Shown here one piece after another: positions 54,077 through 62,977 of a DNA stretch of 63,987 bases. Source of the DNA: Actinoplanes oryzae (GTDB taxonomy: Bacteria > Actinomycetota > Actinomycetes > Mycobacteriales > Micromonosporaceae); NCBI RefSeq assembly GCF_030757795.1, contig NZ_JAUQWH010000036.1, positions 1 through 63,987 of the forward strand, in the 5' to 3' direction. The notes under the pieces are model-generated. The model searched no databases. It saw only the letters and a program-made list of their open reading frames with translations, and was not told the origin of the DNA. Position 1 is the first letter of the stretch. Every line of letters begins with the position of its first letter. A program made the translations under genes and the position numbers.

Positions 54077-54598
54077 TGCCGACCTGCCTTCCCCGTCAGG
54101 TCTCCTGATTACGCCAGCGGCGGCGTCACCGTCATCACCCGAACGCCCGGTCAGGGGCCTGCGGCCGGGATTGTCACCCGATCGGGGCCACGACCGCCGG
54201 AGTGGCCGAGCGTGGGGATATGCTCACCCTCGGCACATTGATGCCCGTACGATGTGACGGGCGCAACAATATGGCGCCGGCCCACCGACCTGCACCGTTA
54301 CGGCGCAATAGGTAACGATTGAATCACAGCCGACCTGCGCCGAATGCTTCCCGTTGCCGCCACGACGTCCGATCCGTCCCCCTGGCGAAGCGCCTATGAG
54401 CAGGTCACAGGGCTTCGAGCGGGTTCGATGCCGAGCCGGTCACCATTCCCCGCGTTAACGGACGGGAAACTTCGCTTACTTGCGCCGGAATCATCGCCTC
54501 CCTAGGTTCCTCTCAGCTTGAGTCCCGCGAAGCCATTCCTCGTATTCGCCTCGCATTCCTCGGCTCCATCGACGCTACCCGTCCACTTGGAGACCGCC
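54077..54598. other. Long leader/promoter region of the catabolic operon
   Basis: About 520 bases without a credible long gene, AT-richer than its flanks. It separates the phosphatase start (minus) from the ABC operon (plus). I see no known riboswitch. The right half holds the candidate promoter at 54480-54508 and an untranslated leader of about 90 bases. Confidence 0.6.
54480..54508 (+). promoter_or_regulatory. Candidate promoter of the ABC/monooxygenase operon
   Basis: TTGCGC and TAGGTT are separated by exactly 17 bases, fitting a housekeeping sigma factor promoter. The start of transcription would be near 54515, giving a leader of about 85 bases before the 10-codon leader ORF. Confidence 0.5.
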
Positions 54599-54631
54599 AT
54601 GCCCGCACGCGTTCAGGGCCCGCTCGCATGA
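54599..54631 (+). CDS. Ten-codon leader ORF coupled to the ABC ATPase gene
   Basis: ATG 54599 begins the peptide MPARVQGPLA. It has a good ribosome site (TTGGAG, seven bases upstream). Its TGA overlaps the ATG of the ABC gene (ATGA at 54628-54631). The ABC gene itself has no clear ribosome site directly upstream, so translation of this mini-ORF may open or feed ribosomes to it. There are no repeated amino acid codons of the kind used in classical attenuation. Confidence 0.5.
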   Translation: MPARVQGPLA

Positions 54632-55431
54632 GCGTCGCCACGGCAACGTCCATTCAGGTCACCGGTGCCCGCCGGGTGTACCCGTCCGGCGCGGGCGGCG
54701 AACTGGTCGCGCTGAACGACGTGGACCTGAGCGTCCGGGCGGGCAGCTTCGTCAGCGTCATCGGCCCCAGCGGCTGCGGCAAGTCCACGCTGCTGCGGCT
54801 GGTCGCGGGTCTCGAGGACCCGGAGCGCGGCGAGGTGCGGGTCTGCGGCGTGAGCCCGCACGAGGCGGCCGCGGCCAAGATGCTCGGCCTGGTGCCGCAG
54901 ACGCCGGCCCTGCTGCCCTGGCTGACGGTGCTCAAGAACGTCAAGCTGCCCGCGAAGGTCAACCGGGCCGCCTCCCGCAAGCGCGCCGGCGTGCCCGGGC
55001 CCTCCATGGAGGAGCTGCTGCGCAAGGCGGGCCTGCAGGACGCCATGCACAAGCTGCCGAGCCAGCTCTCCGGCGGCATGCAGCAGCGCGCCGCGATCGT
55101 GCGGGCCTTCGCGCTGCGGCCCGACGTGCTGCTGATGGACGAGCCCTTCTCCGCGCTCGACGAGTTCACCCGCGAGAGCCTGCAGGAGCAGCTCCTCGAC
55201 CTCTGGGACGAGCTGCAGGCGACCGTCCTGTTCGTCACGCACTCGGTCACCGAGGCGGTCCGGCTCTCCGACCGCATCGTGGTGATGGCGCCGCGGCCCG
55301 GCCGCATCACCGAGGTGATCGACGTGGACCTCCCCCGGCCGCGCGGCTCGGCGCTGCTCAAGACGGCCGAGTTCCACCACTACGAGGACCTGGTCCGCGA
55401 CGCCCTGCGCGGCGCGTTCCACGGGTCCTGA
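54628..55431 (+). CDS. ABC transporter ATP-binding protein (SsuB/TauB type)
   Basis: A 267-residue ATPase of the nitrate/sulfonate/taurine importer group. Walker A is GPSGCGKSTLLRLVAGLEDP, the Q-loop is LVPQTPALLPWLTVLKNVKL, the signature is LSGGMQQRAAIVRAFALRPD, Walker B is VLLMDEPFSALDEFTRESLQ and the switch His is VTHSVTEAV. It powers import with the permease and two lipoproteins encoded next. The start at ATG 54628 is coupled to a 10-codon leader ORF. Confidence 0.93.
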   Translation: MSVATATSIQVTGARRVYPSGAGGELVALNDVDLSVRAGSFVSVIGPSGCGKSTLLRLVAGLEDPERGEVRVCGVSPHEAAAAKMLGLVPQTPALLPWLTVLKNVKLPAKVNRAASRKRAGVPGPSMEELLRKAGLQDAMHKLPSQLSGGMQQRAAIVRAFALRPDVLLMDEPFSALDEFTRESLQEQLLDLWDELQATVLFVTHSVTEAVRLSDRIVVMAPRPGRITEVIDVDLPRPRGSALLKTAEFHHYEDLVRDALRGAFHGS

Positions 55432-55447
55432 GCACGCAGGAGGACCC

Positions 55448-56281
55448 GTGGCCGAGCAAGAAGTGATCATGCCCCTGCCCGCGGCCCGCCGCCGGCTGCG
55501 CCGCCCCAGCCTGGAGTTCCTGCACCCGCGGATGTGGCTCCCGCTGGTGCTGATGCTGGTCCTGCTGGGCTTCCTCTGGCAGTGGGGCGCCCACAAGCTG
55601 CCCTACCTGCTGCCGCCGCTCGAGGACATCGGCACCACCCTCCACGAGGACGCCGACTACTACCTCGACAGCGCCTGGGCGACCCTGAAGGAGGCGCTCG
55701 GCGGCCTGGGGCTCGGCCTCGTGTGCGCCTTCGTGCTTGCCATCGTTGTCAGCGAGTTCCCGCTGGCCCGGCGCGCGATCATGCCCGTGGCGGTCATCCT
55801 CAACGTGACCCCGCTCGTGGCGATCGCCCCGGCGCTGGTGGTCGCCTTCGGCTTCGGCATGCTGCCCAAGCTCATCGTCACCGGGCTGATCTGCTTCTTC
55901 CCCATCCTCATCAACACGTCGATGGGCCTGCGGACCGTGCCGCAGCCGGTGCTGCAGGTCTACCGGACGGTCAACGCCTCCCGGCTCGAGACCCTGTGGT
56001 ACATCCGGATCCCGAGCGCGATGCCGTACCTGTTCGCCGCGCTGCGCATCGTCTTCCCGCTCTCGATCGTCGGTGCCGTCGTCGCCGAGCTGTCCGCGGC
56101 CGGCTCCTCGAAGGGCCTGGGCACGGCGATCAGCCTCGCCTCCTCGATGAACCGGCTCGCCGCGGTCTGGGCCTCCATCGCGATCCTCGCGGTGCTCGGC
56201 TCCCTGCTGCTGCTCGTGGTGACCCTGCTGGAGCGCCGCGTCCTGCACTGGCACGAGACCCGCCAGGGTTCCGGCCGCTGA
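55448..56281 (+). CDS. ABC transporter permease (SsuC/TauC type)
   Basis: A 277-residue inner-membrane permease with about six segments, starting at GTG 55448 after GCAGGAGGACCC. The EAA loop with conserved glycine reads NASRLETLWYIRIPSAMPYL. Other typical parts are LKEALGGLGLGLVCAFVLAI and NVTPLVAIAPALVVAFGFGM. It forms the channel of the importer with the upstream ATPase. Confidence 0.92.
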   Translation: MAEQEVIMPLPAARRRLRRPSLEFLHPRMWLPLVLMLVLLGFLWQWGAHKLPYLLPPLEDIGTTLHEDADYYLDSAWATLKEALGGLGLGLVCAFVLAIVVSEFPLARRAIMPVAVILNVTPLVAIAPALVVAFGFGMLPKLIVTGLICFFPILINTSMGLRTVPQPVLQVYRTVNASRLETLWYIRIPSAMPYLFAALRIVFPLSIVGAVVAELSAAGSSKGLGTAISLASSMNRLAAVWASIAILAVLGSLLLLVVTLLERRVLHWHETRQGSGR

Positions 56282-56357
56282 TCCCTGAACTCCGCCGGTC
56301 GTCCGCCTCGGACGGCCGGTTTGCCCTGCCCGGAGAAAAATCACCAGGAGTGACGAC

Positions 56358-57455
56358 ATGAGAACCGGAATCCGAACAACTCTGGCTGTCGCCGCGGCGG
56401 CCACGCTGCTCGGCTCCGTCGCCGCGTGCGGCTCGTCGGACGACGACGCGTCGGCGTCCCCGAGCGCGTCGAGCGGCTCGGCCATCTCGGCCGAGCGCTG
56501 TGCGAAGAACAAGGCCGCCGGCGAGATCACGTACCTGTCCGGCTACCAGTGGCAGGCCTCGGCCTCCATCCTGGAGTACGCCGCGGCGGACAAGCTCGGC
56601 TACTTCAAGGACCTGTGCCTGAACGTCAAGCTGCAGCCGGGCACCGGTGACACGGCGCAGAACACCAAGCTGCTCGCCTCGGGCAAGGTGACCTTCAGCC
56701 CGGTCAGCCAGCAGGACATCCTGTCGGCGAACGCCAACGGCATCAAGGTGCAGGGCATCTCGTCCTACTCCAACGTCGGCCTCGAGGTCCTCATGACCAT
56801 GCCCGACGTCACCGACCTCAAGCAGCTCAACGGCACCACGCTGGGCCAGAAGGGCGCCATGCCGGTCGGCGTGCAGGCCATGCTCGTGCAGGCCGGCGCG
56901 GACTTCAAGAGCATCAAGCAGGTCGTCGTCGGCTACGACCCGTCGATCCTGCCCCGCGGCCAGGTCAAGTCGCTGACCGGCTTCATCTCCAACGAGCCCA
57001 ACCAGCTCAAGGCGCAGGGCAAGGACGTCAAGGTCTGGCGCCCGTACGACTACAAGGTCCCGGGCTCGCTCGGCGCCATGGCCGTCAACCCCGACTTCGC
57101 CACCAAGAACCCAACCGCGGTCGAGGACGTGCTCCGGGCGCAGCTGCACGCGTTCGAGTACTGCGAGACGCACGCGGCGGAGTGCGTCAAGGCCGCCGCC
57201 GACCTGACCGGCGCCGGCTACGACGAGAAGTCCAACGAGGGCATCTGGACCACCGAGGTCGACGTGATCCGCAGCAGCGTCCCGGCCGGCACCCCGCTGG
57301 GCAGCGTCGACAGCGCCAACGTGTCCTCGCTCGTCACGATGCTCAACCAGTACACCGGCACGAAGATCGTCGACGCGGACGCGCAGGCGGAGTTCGCGCC
57401 CCAGTACATCAAGAACATCTACACCGGCGACAAGTTGATCTGGCCCGCCCCGTAA
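56358..57455 (+). CDS. ABC substrate-binding lipoprotein 1 (NMT1/THI5-like)
   Basis: A 365-residue exported lipoprotein: MRTGIRTTLAVAAAATLLGS leads to the lipobox SVAAC at Cys24. A Ser/Asp-rich linker follows. The mature part has YLSGYQWQASASILEYAAAD, KLGYFKDLCLNVKLQPGTGD and VTFSPVSQQDILSANANGIK, patterns of the NMT1/THI5 and SsuA-like class, which binds pyrimidines, sulfonates or similar compounds. The paralogue directly downstream shares most of these motifs and the ending GDKLIWPAP. The ligand is unknown. Confidence 0.9.
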   Translation: MRTGIRTTLAVAAAATLLGSVAACGSSDDDASASPSASSGSAISAERCAKNKAAGEITYLSGYQWQASASILEYAAADKLGYFKDLCLNVKLQPGTGDTAQNTKLLASGKVTFSPVSQQDILSANANGIKVQGISSYSNVGLEVLMTMPDVTDLKQLNGTTLGQKGAMPVGVQAMLVQAGADFKSIKQVVVGYDPSILPRGQVKSLTGFISNEPNQLKAQGKDVKVWRPYDYKVPGSLGAMAVNPDFATKNPTAVEDVLRAQLHAFEYCETHAAECVKAAADLTGAGYDEKSNEGIWTTEVDVIRSSVPAGTPLGSVDSANVSSLVTMLNQYTGTKIVDADAQAEFAPQYIKNIYTGDKLIWPAP

Positions 57456-57536
57456 TCGCGTACCAGGGCACAGAACGACCTTTTTGACCCGAGCGCCGGC
57501 CACCCGTACCGGCCTGAATGCACCAGAGGCGAAACG

Positions 57537-58640
57537 ATGAGAAACCGGATCCGTACCACGCTGGCCGTAGCAGCGAGCGCCGTCCTGGCGGTCACCGCGA
57601 GTGCCTGCTCGTCGGACGACAGCAAGCCCTCGGCCGAGCGTTCCCCCGGAGCCCTGATCTCGGCGGATCGGTGCGAGCAGAACAAGGCCGCCGGGGAGAT
57701 CGTCTACCTCTCCGGCTACGGGTGGCAGGCCTCGGCCTCCATCCTCGAGTACGCCGCGGCCAAGAAGCTGGGCTACTTCGAGGACCTGTGCCTGAACGTC
57801 TCGCTGGAGCCCGGCACCGGCGACGTCGCACAGAACACCAACCTGATGGCCGCCGGGCACGTCACCTTCAGCCCGGTGAGCCAGCAGGACATCCTCACCG
57901 CCAACGCCAACGGCATCCACATCCAGGGCATCTCGTCGTACTCGAACTCGGGTCTCGAGATTCTCATGACCAACCCGGACATCAAGAGCCTCAAGCAGCT
58001 CGACGGCACCAAGCTGGGCCAGAAGGGCGCCATGCCGGTCGCCGTGCAGGCGATGATGATCAAGGAGGGCGTCGACTTCGACTCGGTCCAGCAGACCGTC
58101 GTCGGCTACGACCCCTCGATCCTGCCCCAGGGCCAGGTCGACTCGCTGACCGGCTTCATCTCCAACGAGCCCAACCAGCTCAAGGCCGCCGGCAAGAAGG
58201 TCACCGTCTGGCGCCCCTCCGACTACCAGGTGCCCAGCTCGCTGGGTTCGATGGCGGTCGACCCCGAGTTCGCCGCCGAGCACCCGACCGCGGTCGAGGA
58301 CGTGCTCCGCGCGGCCCTGCACGCCTACGAGTACTGCGAGGCCAACGCCGCCGAGTGCGTGAAGTACACGGCCGAGCTCGACGGCGGCAGCCAGGGCTAC
58401 CCCTACGACCAGCAGGCCAACGTCGGCATCTGGCAGACCGAGGCCCAGGTGGTCAAGGAGACTCGGAAGGCCGGCACGCCGCTCGGCACGATCGACCTGG
58501 ACAACGTGCACGCTCTCGCGGACATGCTGAACAAGTACACCGTGACCCAGATCAGCGCCGACGACGAGCGTACCGAGTTCGCGCCGCAGTTCATCGAGAA
58601 CATCTACGACGGCGACAAGCTGATCTGGCCCGCCCCGTAA
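57537..58640 (+). CDS. ABC substrate-binding lipoprotein 2 (paralogue)
   Basis: A 367-residue lipoprotein (lipobox TASAC near residue 23) closely similar to the preceding one: ASASILEYAAAKKLGYFEDL, FSPVSQQDILTANANGIHIQ, GYDPSILPQGQVDSLTGFIS and the identical end GDKLIWPAP. It arose by tandem duplication, and the two have since diverged most in the C-terminal third. Two binding proteins with one ATPase and one permease suggest two ligands or two affinities. The gap between the genes is 81 bases and contains a plain ribosome site (AGAGGCGAAACG). Confidence 0.9.
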   Translation: MRNRIRTTLAVAASAVLAVTASACSSDDSKPSAERSPGALISADRCEQNKAAGEIVYLSGYGWQASASILEYAAAKKLGYFEDLCLNVSLEPGTGDVAQNTNLMAAGHVTFSPVSQQDILTANANGIHIQGISSYSNSGLEILMTNPDIKSLKQLDGTKLGQKGAMPVAVQAMMIKEGVDFDSVQQTVVGYDPSILPQGQVDSLTGFISNEPNQLKAAGKKVTVWRPSDYQVPSSLGSMAVDPEFAAEHPTAVEDVLRAALHAYEYCEANAAECVKYTAELDGGSQGYPYDQQANVGIWQTEAQVVKETRKAGTPLGTIDLDNVHALADMLNKYTVTQISADDERTEFAPQFIENIYDGDKLIWPAP

Positions 58641-58680
58641 GAGGGTGGGGAGACCAGCGCACAGAAAGGAGCCGGACACT

Positions 58681-59736
58681 ATGTCGGCCAAAGAATACGG
58701 AGTGTTCCTCCCGATCGGTAACGGCGGCTGGATGCTCTCCGAGACAGCACCCCACCCCGAGGCCACGTACGCGTACAACCGCAAGGTCGCGATCGACGCC
58801 GAGGCCATCGGGCTGGACTTCATCATGAGCATGGCGAAGTGGAAGGGCTTCGGCGGCAGCACCGACCACTGGGGTCAGACGCTGGAGTCGATGACCCTCA
58901 TGTCGGCGCTCGCCGAGGCCACCTCCACGGTGAAGATCTGGGCGACCATGCACGCCAACATCCACCACCCGGCGATCGCGGCGAAGATGTTCACCACGCT
59001 GCAGGACGTCTCCGGCGGCCGGGCGGGCATGAACATCGTCAACGGCTCGTACGCGGCCGAGTTCGAGCAGATGGGCCTCTGGGACCCGGCGCTCTCGCAC
59101 GGCGAGCGCTACCGGATGACCGAGGAGTGGACGCAGGCGGTCAGCCGCCTGTGGACCGAGGACAAGGTCACCATGAAGAGCGACTTCTTCACGCTCGACG
59201 AGTGCGAGTCGCGCCCGCACCCGGCGACCCGCCCCGCGATCATCAGCGCCGGCCGCTCGGAGTCCGGCCGCGACTTCCAGGCCCGGTACGCCGACGGCGC
59301 CTTCCTGTCCGCCGACAACCTCGAGCAGATGCGCGAGTTCTCGCGCGACGTCCACGAGCGCGCGATCAAGCACGGCCGCACGGTGAAGACGTACTCGATG
59401 CTCACCGTCGTCCTCGACGAGACCGACGCCGCGGCCGAGGCCAAGGCCGAGCGCTTCTCCGCGGGGCTCGACAAGGACGCGCTGTTCAACATGCGCACGT
59501 CGTGGGGCATCCCGGCCGAGACGGCGCGGGCGTGGGCCGAGGGCGCGAAGGGCACCGACGCGTTCCAGACCCCGTACGTGACCGGCGGCCCGGAGACCGT
59601 CATCGAGCACATCCAGAAGATCACGACCGAGGCGGAGCTCGACGGCCTCATGCTGATCTTCCCGGACTACCACGCGGACCTGCTCCCCTTCGGTGAGGCT
59701 GTGCTCCCCGCGCTCCGCGCCGCGGACCTGGCATGA
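58681..59736 (+). CDS. RutA-like LLM-class flavin-dependent monooxygenase
   Basis: A 351-residue monooxygenase starting at ATG 58681 after AAAGGAGC. It resembles RutA, the pyrimidine monooxygenase, over its length: YGVFLPIGNGGWMLSETAP, KGFGGSTDHWGQTLESMTLM, VSGGRAGMNIVNGSYAAEFE, QMGLWDP and FFTLDECESRPHPATRP. RutA opens the uracil ring with FMN and O2. Here the substrate is probably a cyclic amide-like compound, but this is not established. It needs reduced flavin, for which two reductases are encoded at the end of the operon. The stop overlaps the next ATG. Confidence 0.88.
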   Translation: MSAKEYGVFLPIGNGGWMLSETAPHPEATYAYNRKVAIDAEAIGLDFIMSMAKWKGFGGSTDHWGQTLESMTLMSALAEATSTVKIWATMHANIHHPAIAAKMFTTLQDVSGGRAGMNIVNGSYAAEFEQMGLWDPALSHGERYRMTEEWTQAVSRLWTEDKVTMKSDFFTLDECESRPHPATRPAIISAGRSESGRDFQARYADGAFLSADNLEQMREFSRDVHERAIKHGRTVKTYSMLTVVLDETDAAAEAKAERFSAGLDKDALFNMRTSWGIPAETARAWAEGAKGTDAFQTPYVTGGPETVIEHIQKITTEAELDGLMLIFPDYHADLLPFGEAVLPALRAADLA

Positions 59737-60359
59737 GTGCCCAGCGCGACCGGCAGCTCGCGACGCTGCCGGGGCGTCCCGCCCTCATCGTGGTGGACGT
59801 GCAGCGCGACTTCGCCGAGCCCGAGCGGATCGCCGGCTACGACCCCGACCTGGGCGCCGTGGCCAAGGCCGTCGAGGGCACCGCGGAGGCCGTCCGGGCC
59901 GCCCGGGCCGCCGGCGTGCCGGTCATCTGGGTGGAGCTGGGCAGCGACCCGGCCCACCCGTGGCGGGCCAGCGACTGGTTCCAGGGCATCGAGCCCGCTG
60001 AGAACCCGTGCGTGGTGGGCACCGAGGGCGCCGAGTGGTACGGCGTCACCCCGGAGCCCGGCGAGACCCGCGTGGTCAAGCGGGGCTACAGCGGCTTCGT
60101 CGGCACTGACCTCGAGCAGAGGCTCATGGTCCTCGGCACCGGCTGGCTCGCCGTCTGCGGCCTGACCACCGAGTGCTGCGTGGCGGCCACCGTCGTGGAC
60201 GCGTTCCAGCGCGACTACCCGGTGCTCGTGCCGCGCGACGCCGTCGCCGCGTACGACCCGGCCGTCAACGCCGCCGCGCTCACCCAGCTGGAGCTGACCG
60301 CGGCCGTGCTGACCGACAACGCCGAGCTGGCGGGCCTGTTCCAGGGGGCAACCGCATGA
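59733..60359 (+). CDS. RutB-like isochorismatase-family amidohydrolase
   Basis: A 208-residue cysteine hydrolase. The catalytic triad is visible as Asp22 (LIVVDVQRDFAEP), Lys116 (TRVVKRGYSGF) and Cys149 (CGLTTECCVAAT). In the Rut pathway the homologous RutB hydrolyses the ureidoacrylate peracid made by RutA; the same two-step logic probably applies here to an unknown substrate. It is coupled upstream to the RutA-like gene (ATGA) and downstream to the 30-codon ORF (ATGA). Confidence 0.9.
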   Translation: MSAQRDRQLATLPGRPALIVVDVQRDFAEPERIAGYDPDLGAVAKAVEGTAEAVRAARAAGVPVIWVELGSDPAHPWRASDWFQGIEPAENPCVVGTEGAEWYGVTPEPGETRVVKRGYSGFVGTDLEQRLMVLGTGWLAVCGLTTECCVAATVVDAFQRDYPVLVPRDAVAAYDPAVNAAALTQLELTAAVLTDNAELAGLFQGATA

Positions 60360-60448
60360 TCGACTGCACCGAACTCCACCCACCGCAGGAGGCCGACGGC
60401 CGCGCCGGTGAGGGCCAGGAGAGCATGCGAACGGGGGACTCCGCATGA
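60356..60448 (+). CDS. 30-codon ORF linked by ATGA to both neighbours
   Basis: The ORF MIDCTELHPPQEADGRAGEG, then QESMRTGDSA, starts in ATGA with the preceding gene's stop and ends in ATGA with the next gene's start. It has one Cys and two His in its first ten residues. It may be a real microprotein, a coupling device that carries ribosomes across the 85-base gap, or chance. GGGGGA ahead of the next ATG could serve that gene independently. Confidence 0.45.
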   Translation: MIDCTELHPPQEADGRAGEGQESMRTGDSA

Positions 60449-61779
60449 CCGGCATGCATCTGGCGCTGGACCTGTCGTTCACGCACACCGAGGGCAAGTG
60501 GAACCGGGCCGGCTCCTGGGTCGGCCGGGACTTCCCGGACCACCGGATGTTCATGGAGCTGGCCGTCACCGCCGAGCGGGCCGGCATCGACATGCTCTTC
60601 TTCGGCGACGGCACGGGCATCCCGGACACCTGGCACGGCTCGATCGACGCCGCCGTCGAGTGGGGCATCCAGTGGCCGCGGCACGACATGAGCCCGGTCA
60701 TCGCGGCCATGTCCACGGTCACCGAGCACATCGGCTTCGGCCTGACCTACTCGTCGACGTTCATGCACCCGTTCTACGTGGCCCGGCTGCTCAACAGCCT
60801 CGACCACGTGACCGGGGGCCGGATCGCCTTCAACGTGGTCACCTCCACCCGCAGCGCCGACGCCGCGAACTACGGCTTCGACAAGCTGATGGAGCACGAC
60901 CAGCGCTACGAGCGCATGGAGGAGTTCGTCGACGTCTGCCGGGCCCTGTGGTCCTCGGTGGCGCCCGACGCGATCCTTCGCGACCGCGCGACGGGCCGGT
61001 TCGCCGACCCGGCGAAGGTGCACGCGATCGACCACCACGGCCGGTTCTTCGACGTCAAGGGCCCGCTGCCCAGCGTGCCCAGCCCGCAGGGCTCGCCCGT
61101 CCTCGTGCAGGCCGGGGCCTCCCCGCGCGGCATCGCGGCGTCGGCGCGCTTCGCGGACGTGGTGTTCGGCTTCGGCGCCAGCGTCGCCTCCCAGCAGCGC
61201 CACCGCGGGCTGCTCGACCAGGCGCTGCGCGACGAGGGCCGGGACCCGGGCTCGGTCGGCATCCTCTGGGCCACCCAGGTGATCGTCGGGCGGACCAAGG
61301 AGGAGGCCGCGGCCCGGCGCGACGAGGTGCTCAGCTTCTGGGGCGAGGAGGCGGTGGGGGCGTACCTGTCCCACAACGCCGGCATCGACTTCGGCAAGCT
61401 GCCCGCGTCGTTCCCGCTCGGCGAGCTCAAGCGGCAGGCGGCGCTGGCCCAGGCCTCCCCCGCCGGCCTCATCGGCACGCTCATCGCCGAGCACGGCGAG
61501 GACTACGAGATGAGCCGCACCGAGTTCTTCGAGCACGGCTGGAAGAGCGCGACCGGCATGGACCACACGCTCATCGGCGACCCCGCCACCGTCGCCGACG
61601 CGCTGCAGGAGAACTTCCAGGCGACCGGCGCCCGCGGCGGCTACATGCTGTCCAGCCCGCTGGGCATGCCGTCGGGCTACGACGACATCGCCGAGCTGCT
61701 CGCCCCGGAGCTGCGCCGGCGCGGGGCCCTCGCGCCGCGCTACCCCGGCCGGACCCTGCGCGAGAACCTGGCGGTCTAG
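60445..61779 (+). CDS. NtaA/SnaA-type LLM flavin-dependent monooxygenase
   Basis: A 444-residue monooxygenase of the NtaA/SnaA/DszA/SoxA branch. Signatures are GLTYSSTFMHPFYVARLLNS, LDHVTGGRIAFNVVTSTRSA, ANYGFDKLMEHDQRYERMEE and PQGSPVLVQAGASPRGIAAS. Members use FMNH2 and O2 to oxidise chelators, sulfones, streptogramins and dibenzothiophenes. A second LLM enzyme in the same operon as a RutA-like enzyme implies two successive oxidations of one substrate or alternative substrates. ATG 60445 follows GGGGGACTCCGC. Confidence 0.88.
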   Translation: MTGMHLALDLSFTHTEGKWNRAGSWVGRDFPDHRMFMELAVTAERAGIDMLFFGDGTGIPDTWHGSIDAAVEWGIQWPRHDMSPVIAAMSTVTEHIGFGLTYSSTFMHPFYVARLLNSLDHVTGGRIAFNVVTSTRSADAANYGFDKLMEHDQRYERMEEFVDVCRALWSSVAPDAILRDRATGRFADPAKVHAIDHHGRFFDVKGPLPSVPSPQGSPVLVQAGASPRGIAASARFADVVFGFGASVASQQRHRGLLDQALRDEGRDPGSVGILWATQVIVGRTKEEAAARRDEVLSFWGEEAVGAYLSHNAGIDFGKLPASFPLGELKRQAALAQASPAGLIGTLIAEHGEDYEMSRTEFFEHGWKSATGMDHTLIGDPATVADALQENFQATGARGGYMLSSPLGMPSGYDDIAELLAPELRRRGALAPRYPGRTLRENLAV

Positions 61780-61780
61780 G

Positions 61781-62977
61781 GTGCGCCGCCAGACCCTCCT
61801 GGTCTGTGCGCTCATCGCATCGGCCCAGATGACCTGGGGTGTGGTCGTCCCCGTCCTGCCGCTGCACCTCGACCGCTTCGGCATCGCCGCCACCCTGCTC
61901 GGCACCGTCGTCACCGCATTCGGCGTGGGCCGGGTGCTGGCGAACCTGCCCGCCGGGCTGGCGCTGCGGTGGCTGCCGGCTCGTACCTATCTGCGGGTCG
62001 TGCTCCTCGCCCTCGCCGCGGTGACCGCGCTGACCGGCGCGGCGCACTCGGCGGGCGCCCTGATCGGGCTCCGGCTCGTGGCGGGCGTGCTCGGCGGGGC
62101 GGCGGTGACCATCGGCTTCGCCGTGCTGGTGGCCGGTGCTCCGGCGGAGCGGCGCGGTGCGGTGATGGCGACCGCGACGGTGGTGCAGATGAGCGGGGCG
62201 GCGGCCGGCTCGGTGCTCGGCGGGGCCGTCGTCGGCCTGGTCGGCACCGGCGGGACGTTCGTCGTGGCGGCGCTGCCGGTGCTCGCGTGCCTGGTCTGGG
62301 ACCTGATCAGCCCGGCCACCCACTACTGGGCGGCTCCGGCGCCGGCCGCGGGCGGACCCCCGCTGACGCTGCGCGGCTTCGGGCACACCCCGTTGCTGGT
62401 GGCGCTGTGCGGGGTGTCGTTCGCGACGTTCTTCGCCCGGTTCGCCGGCGAGCAGGGCCTGGTCCCGGTGATGGCGTACGACACGGGCGGGCTCACCCCG
62501 TTCACGCTCGGCCTCGCCACCGCCGCGGGCACGGTCGCCGGACTCGCCACGATGCCGCTGATCGGGCGGTGGATCGACCGGGGCGCGCGGGCGCGGCTGC
62601 TGATCCCCGCCGGGGTGGTGACGGCGGTCGCGCTCGTCGCGCTGCCGCTGCTGCACACCCCGATCGGGTACGCGGCCGCGATCGTCGCCTACTCCGTGGG
62701 CACCGGGGTCGTCGGGGTGCTGCCCGGGGTGATCACCGGGGACGCCTACCCCGCCGGGGCGGCCGGCGCCATCGTCGGACTGACCCGGACCGCCGGGGAC
62801 CTGGGCGCCGCGGCGGGACCGGTGACGGTCTTCGCGGTGGCGAGCGGGGCGGGCACCCTCGTGGCCTGCACCGTCCTGGGCCTCCTGGTCGTCCTGGCCG
62901 TCGCGGGTCTGCTGGCGACGCTGCCGGCACGGGCCCGCACAGAGAAGCAACTCACAACGGAAGGAGCCACGCGATGA
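61781..62977 (+). CDS. MFS transporter of the catabolic operon
   Basis: A 398-residue, 12-segment transporter starting at GTG 61781, one base after the preceding stop. It has the usual layout: ALIASAQMTWGVVVPVLPLH in segment 1, LRWLPARTYLRVVLLAL for a degenerate motif A, then IGRWIDRGARARLLIPAGVV in the second half. It may export a pathway product or import a second substrate. Its stop overlaps the next ATG. Confidence 0.87.
   Translation: MRRQTLLVCALIASAQMTWGVVVPVLPLHLDRFGIAATLLGTVVTAFGVGRVLANLPAGLALRWLPARTYLRVVLLALAAVTALTGAAHSAGALIGLRLVAGVLGGAAVTIGFAVLVAGAPAERRGAVMATATVVQMSGAAAGSVLGGAVVGLVGTGGTFVVAALPVLACLVWDLISPATHYWAAPAPAAGGPPLTLRGFGHTPLLVALCGVSFATFFARFAGEQGLVPVMAYDTGGLTPFTLGLATAAGTVAGLATMPLIGRWIDRGARARLLIPAGVVTAVALVALPLLHTPIGYAAAIVAYSVGTGVVGVLPGVITGDAYPAGAAGAIVGLTRTAGDLGAAAGPVTVFAVASGAGTLVACTVLGLLVVLAVAGLLATLPARARTEKQLTTEGATR

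Noticed and set aside
54077..54598. Riboswitch (SAM, TPP or similar) or Cys-type attenuator ahead of the ABC operon
   Set aside because: I could not find the conserved cores of known riboswitches, nor a leader with runs of Cys codons; only a 10-codon ORF without special codons.
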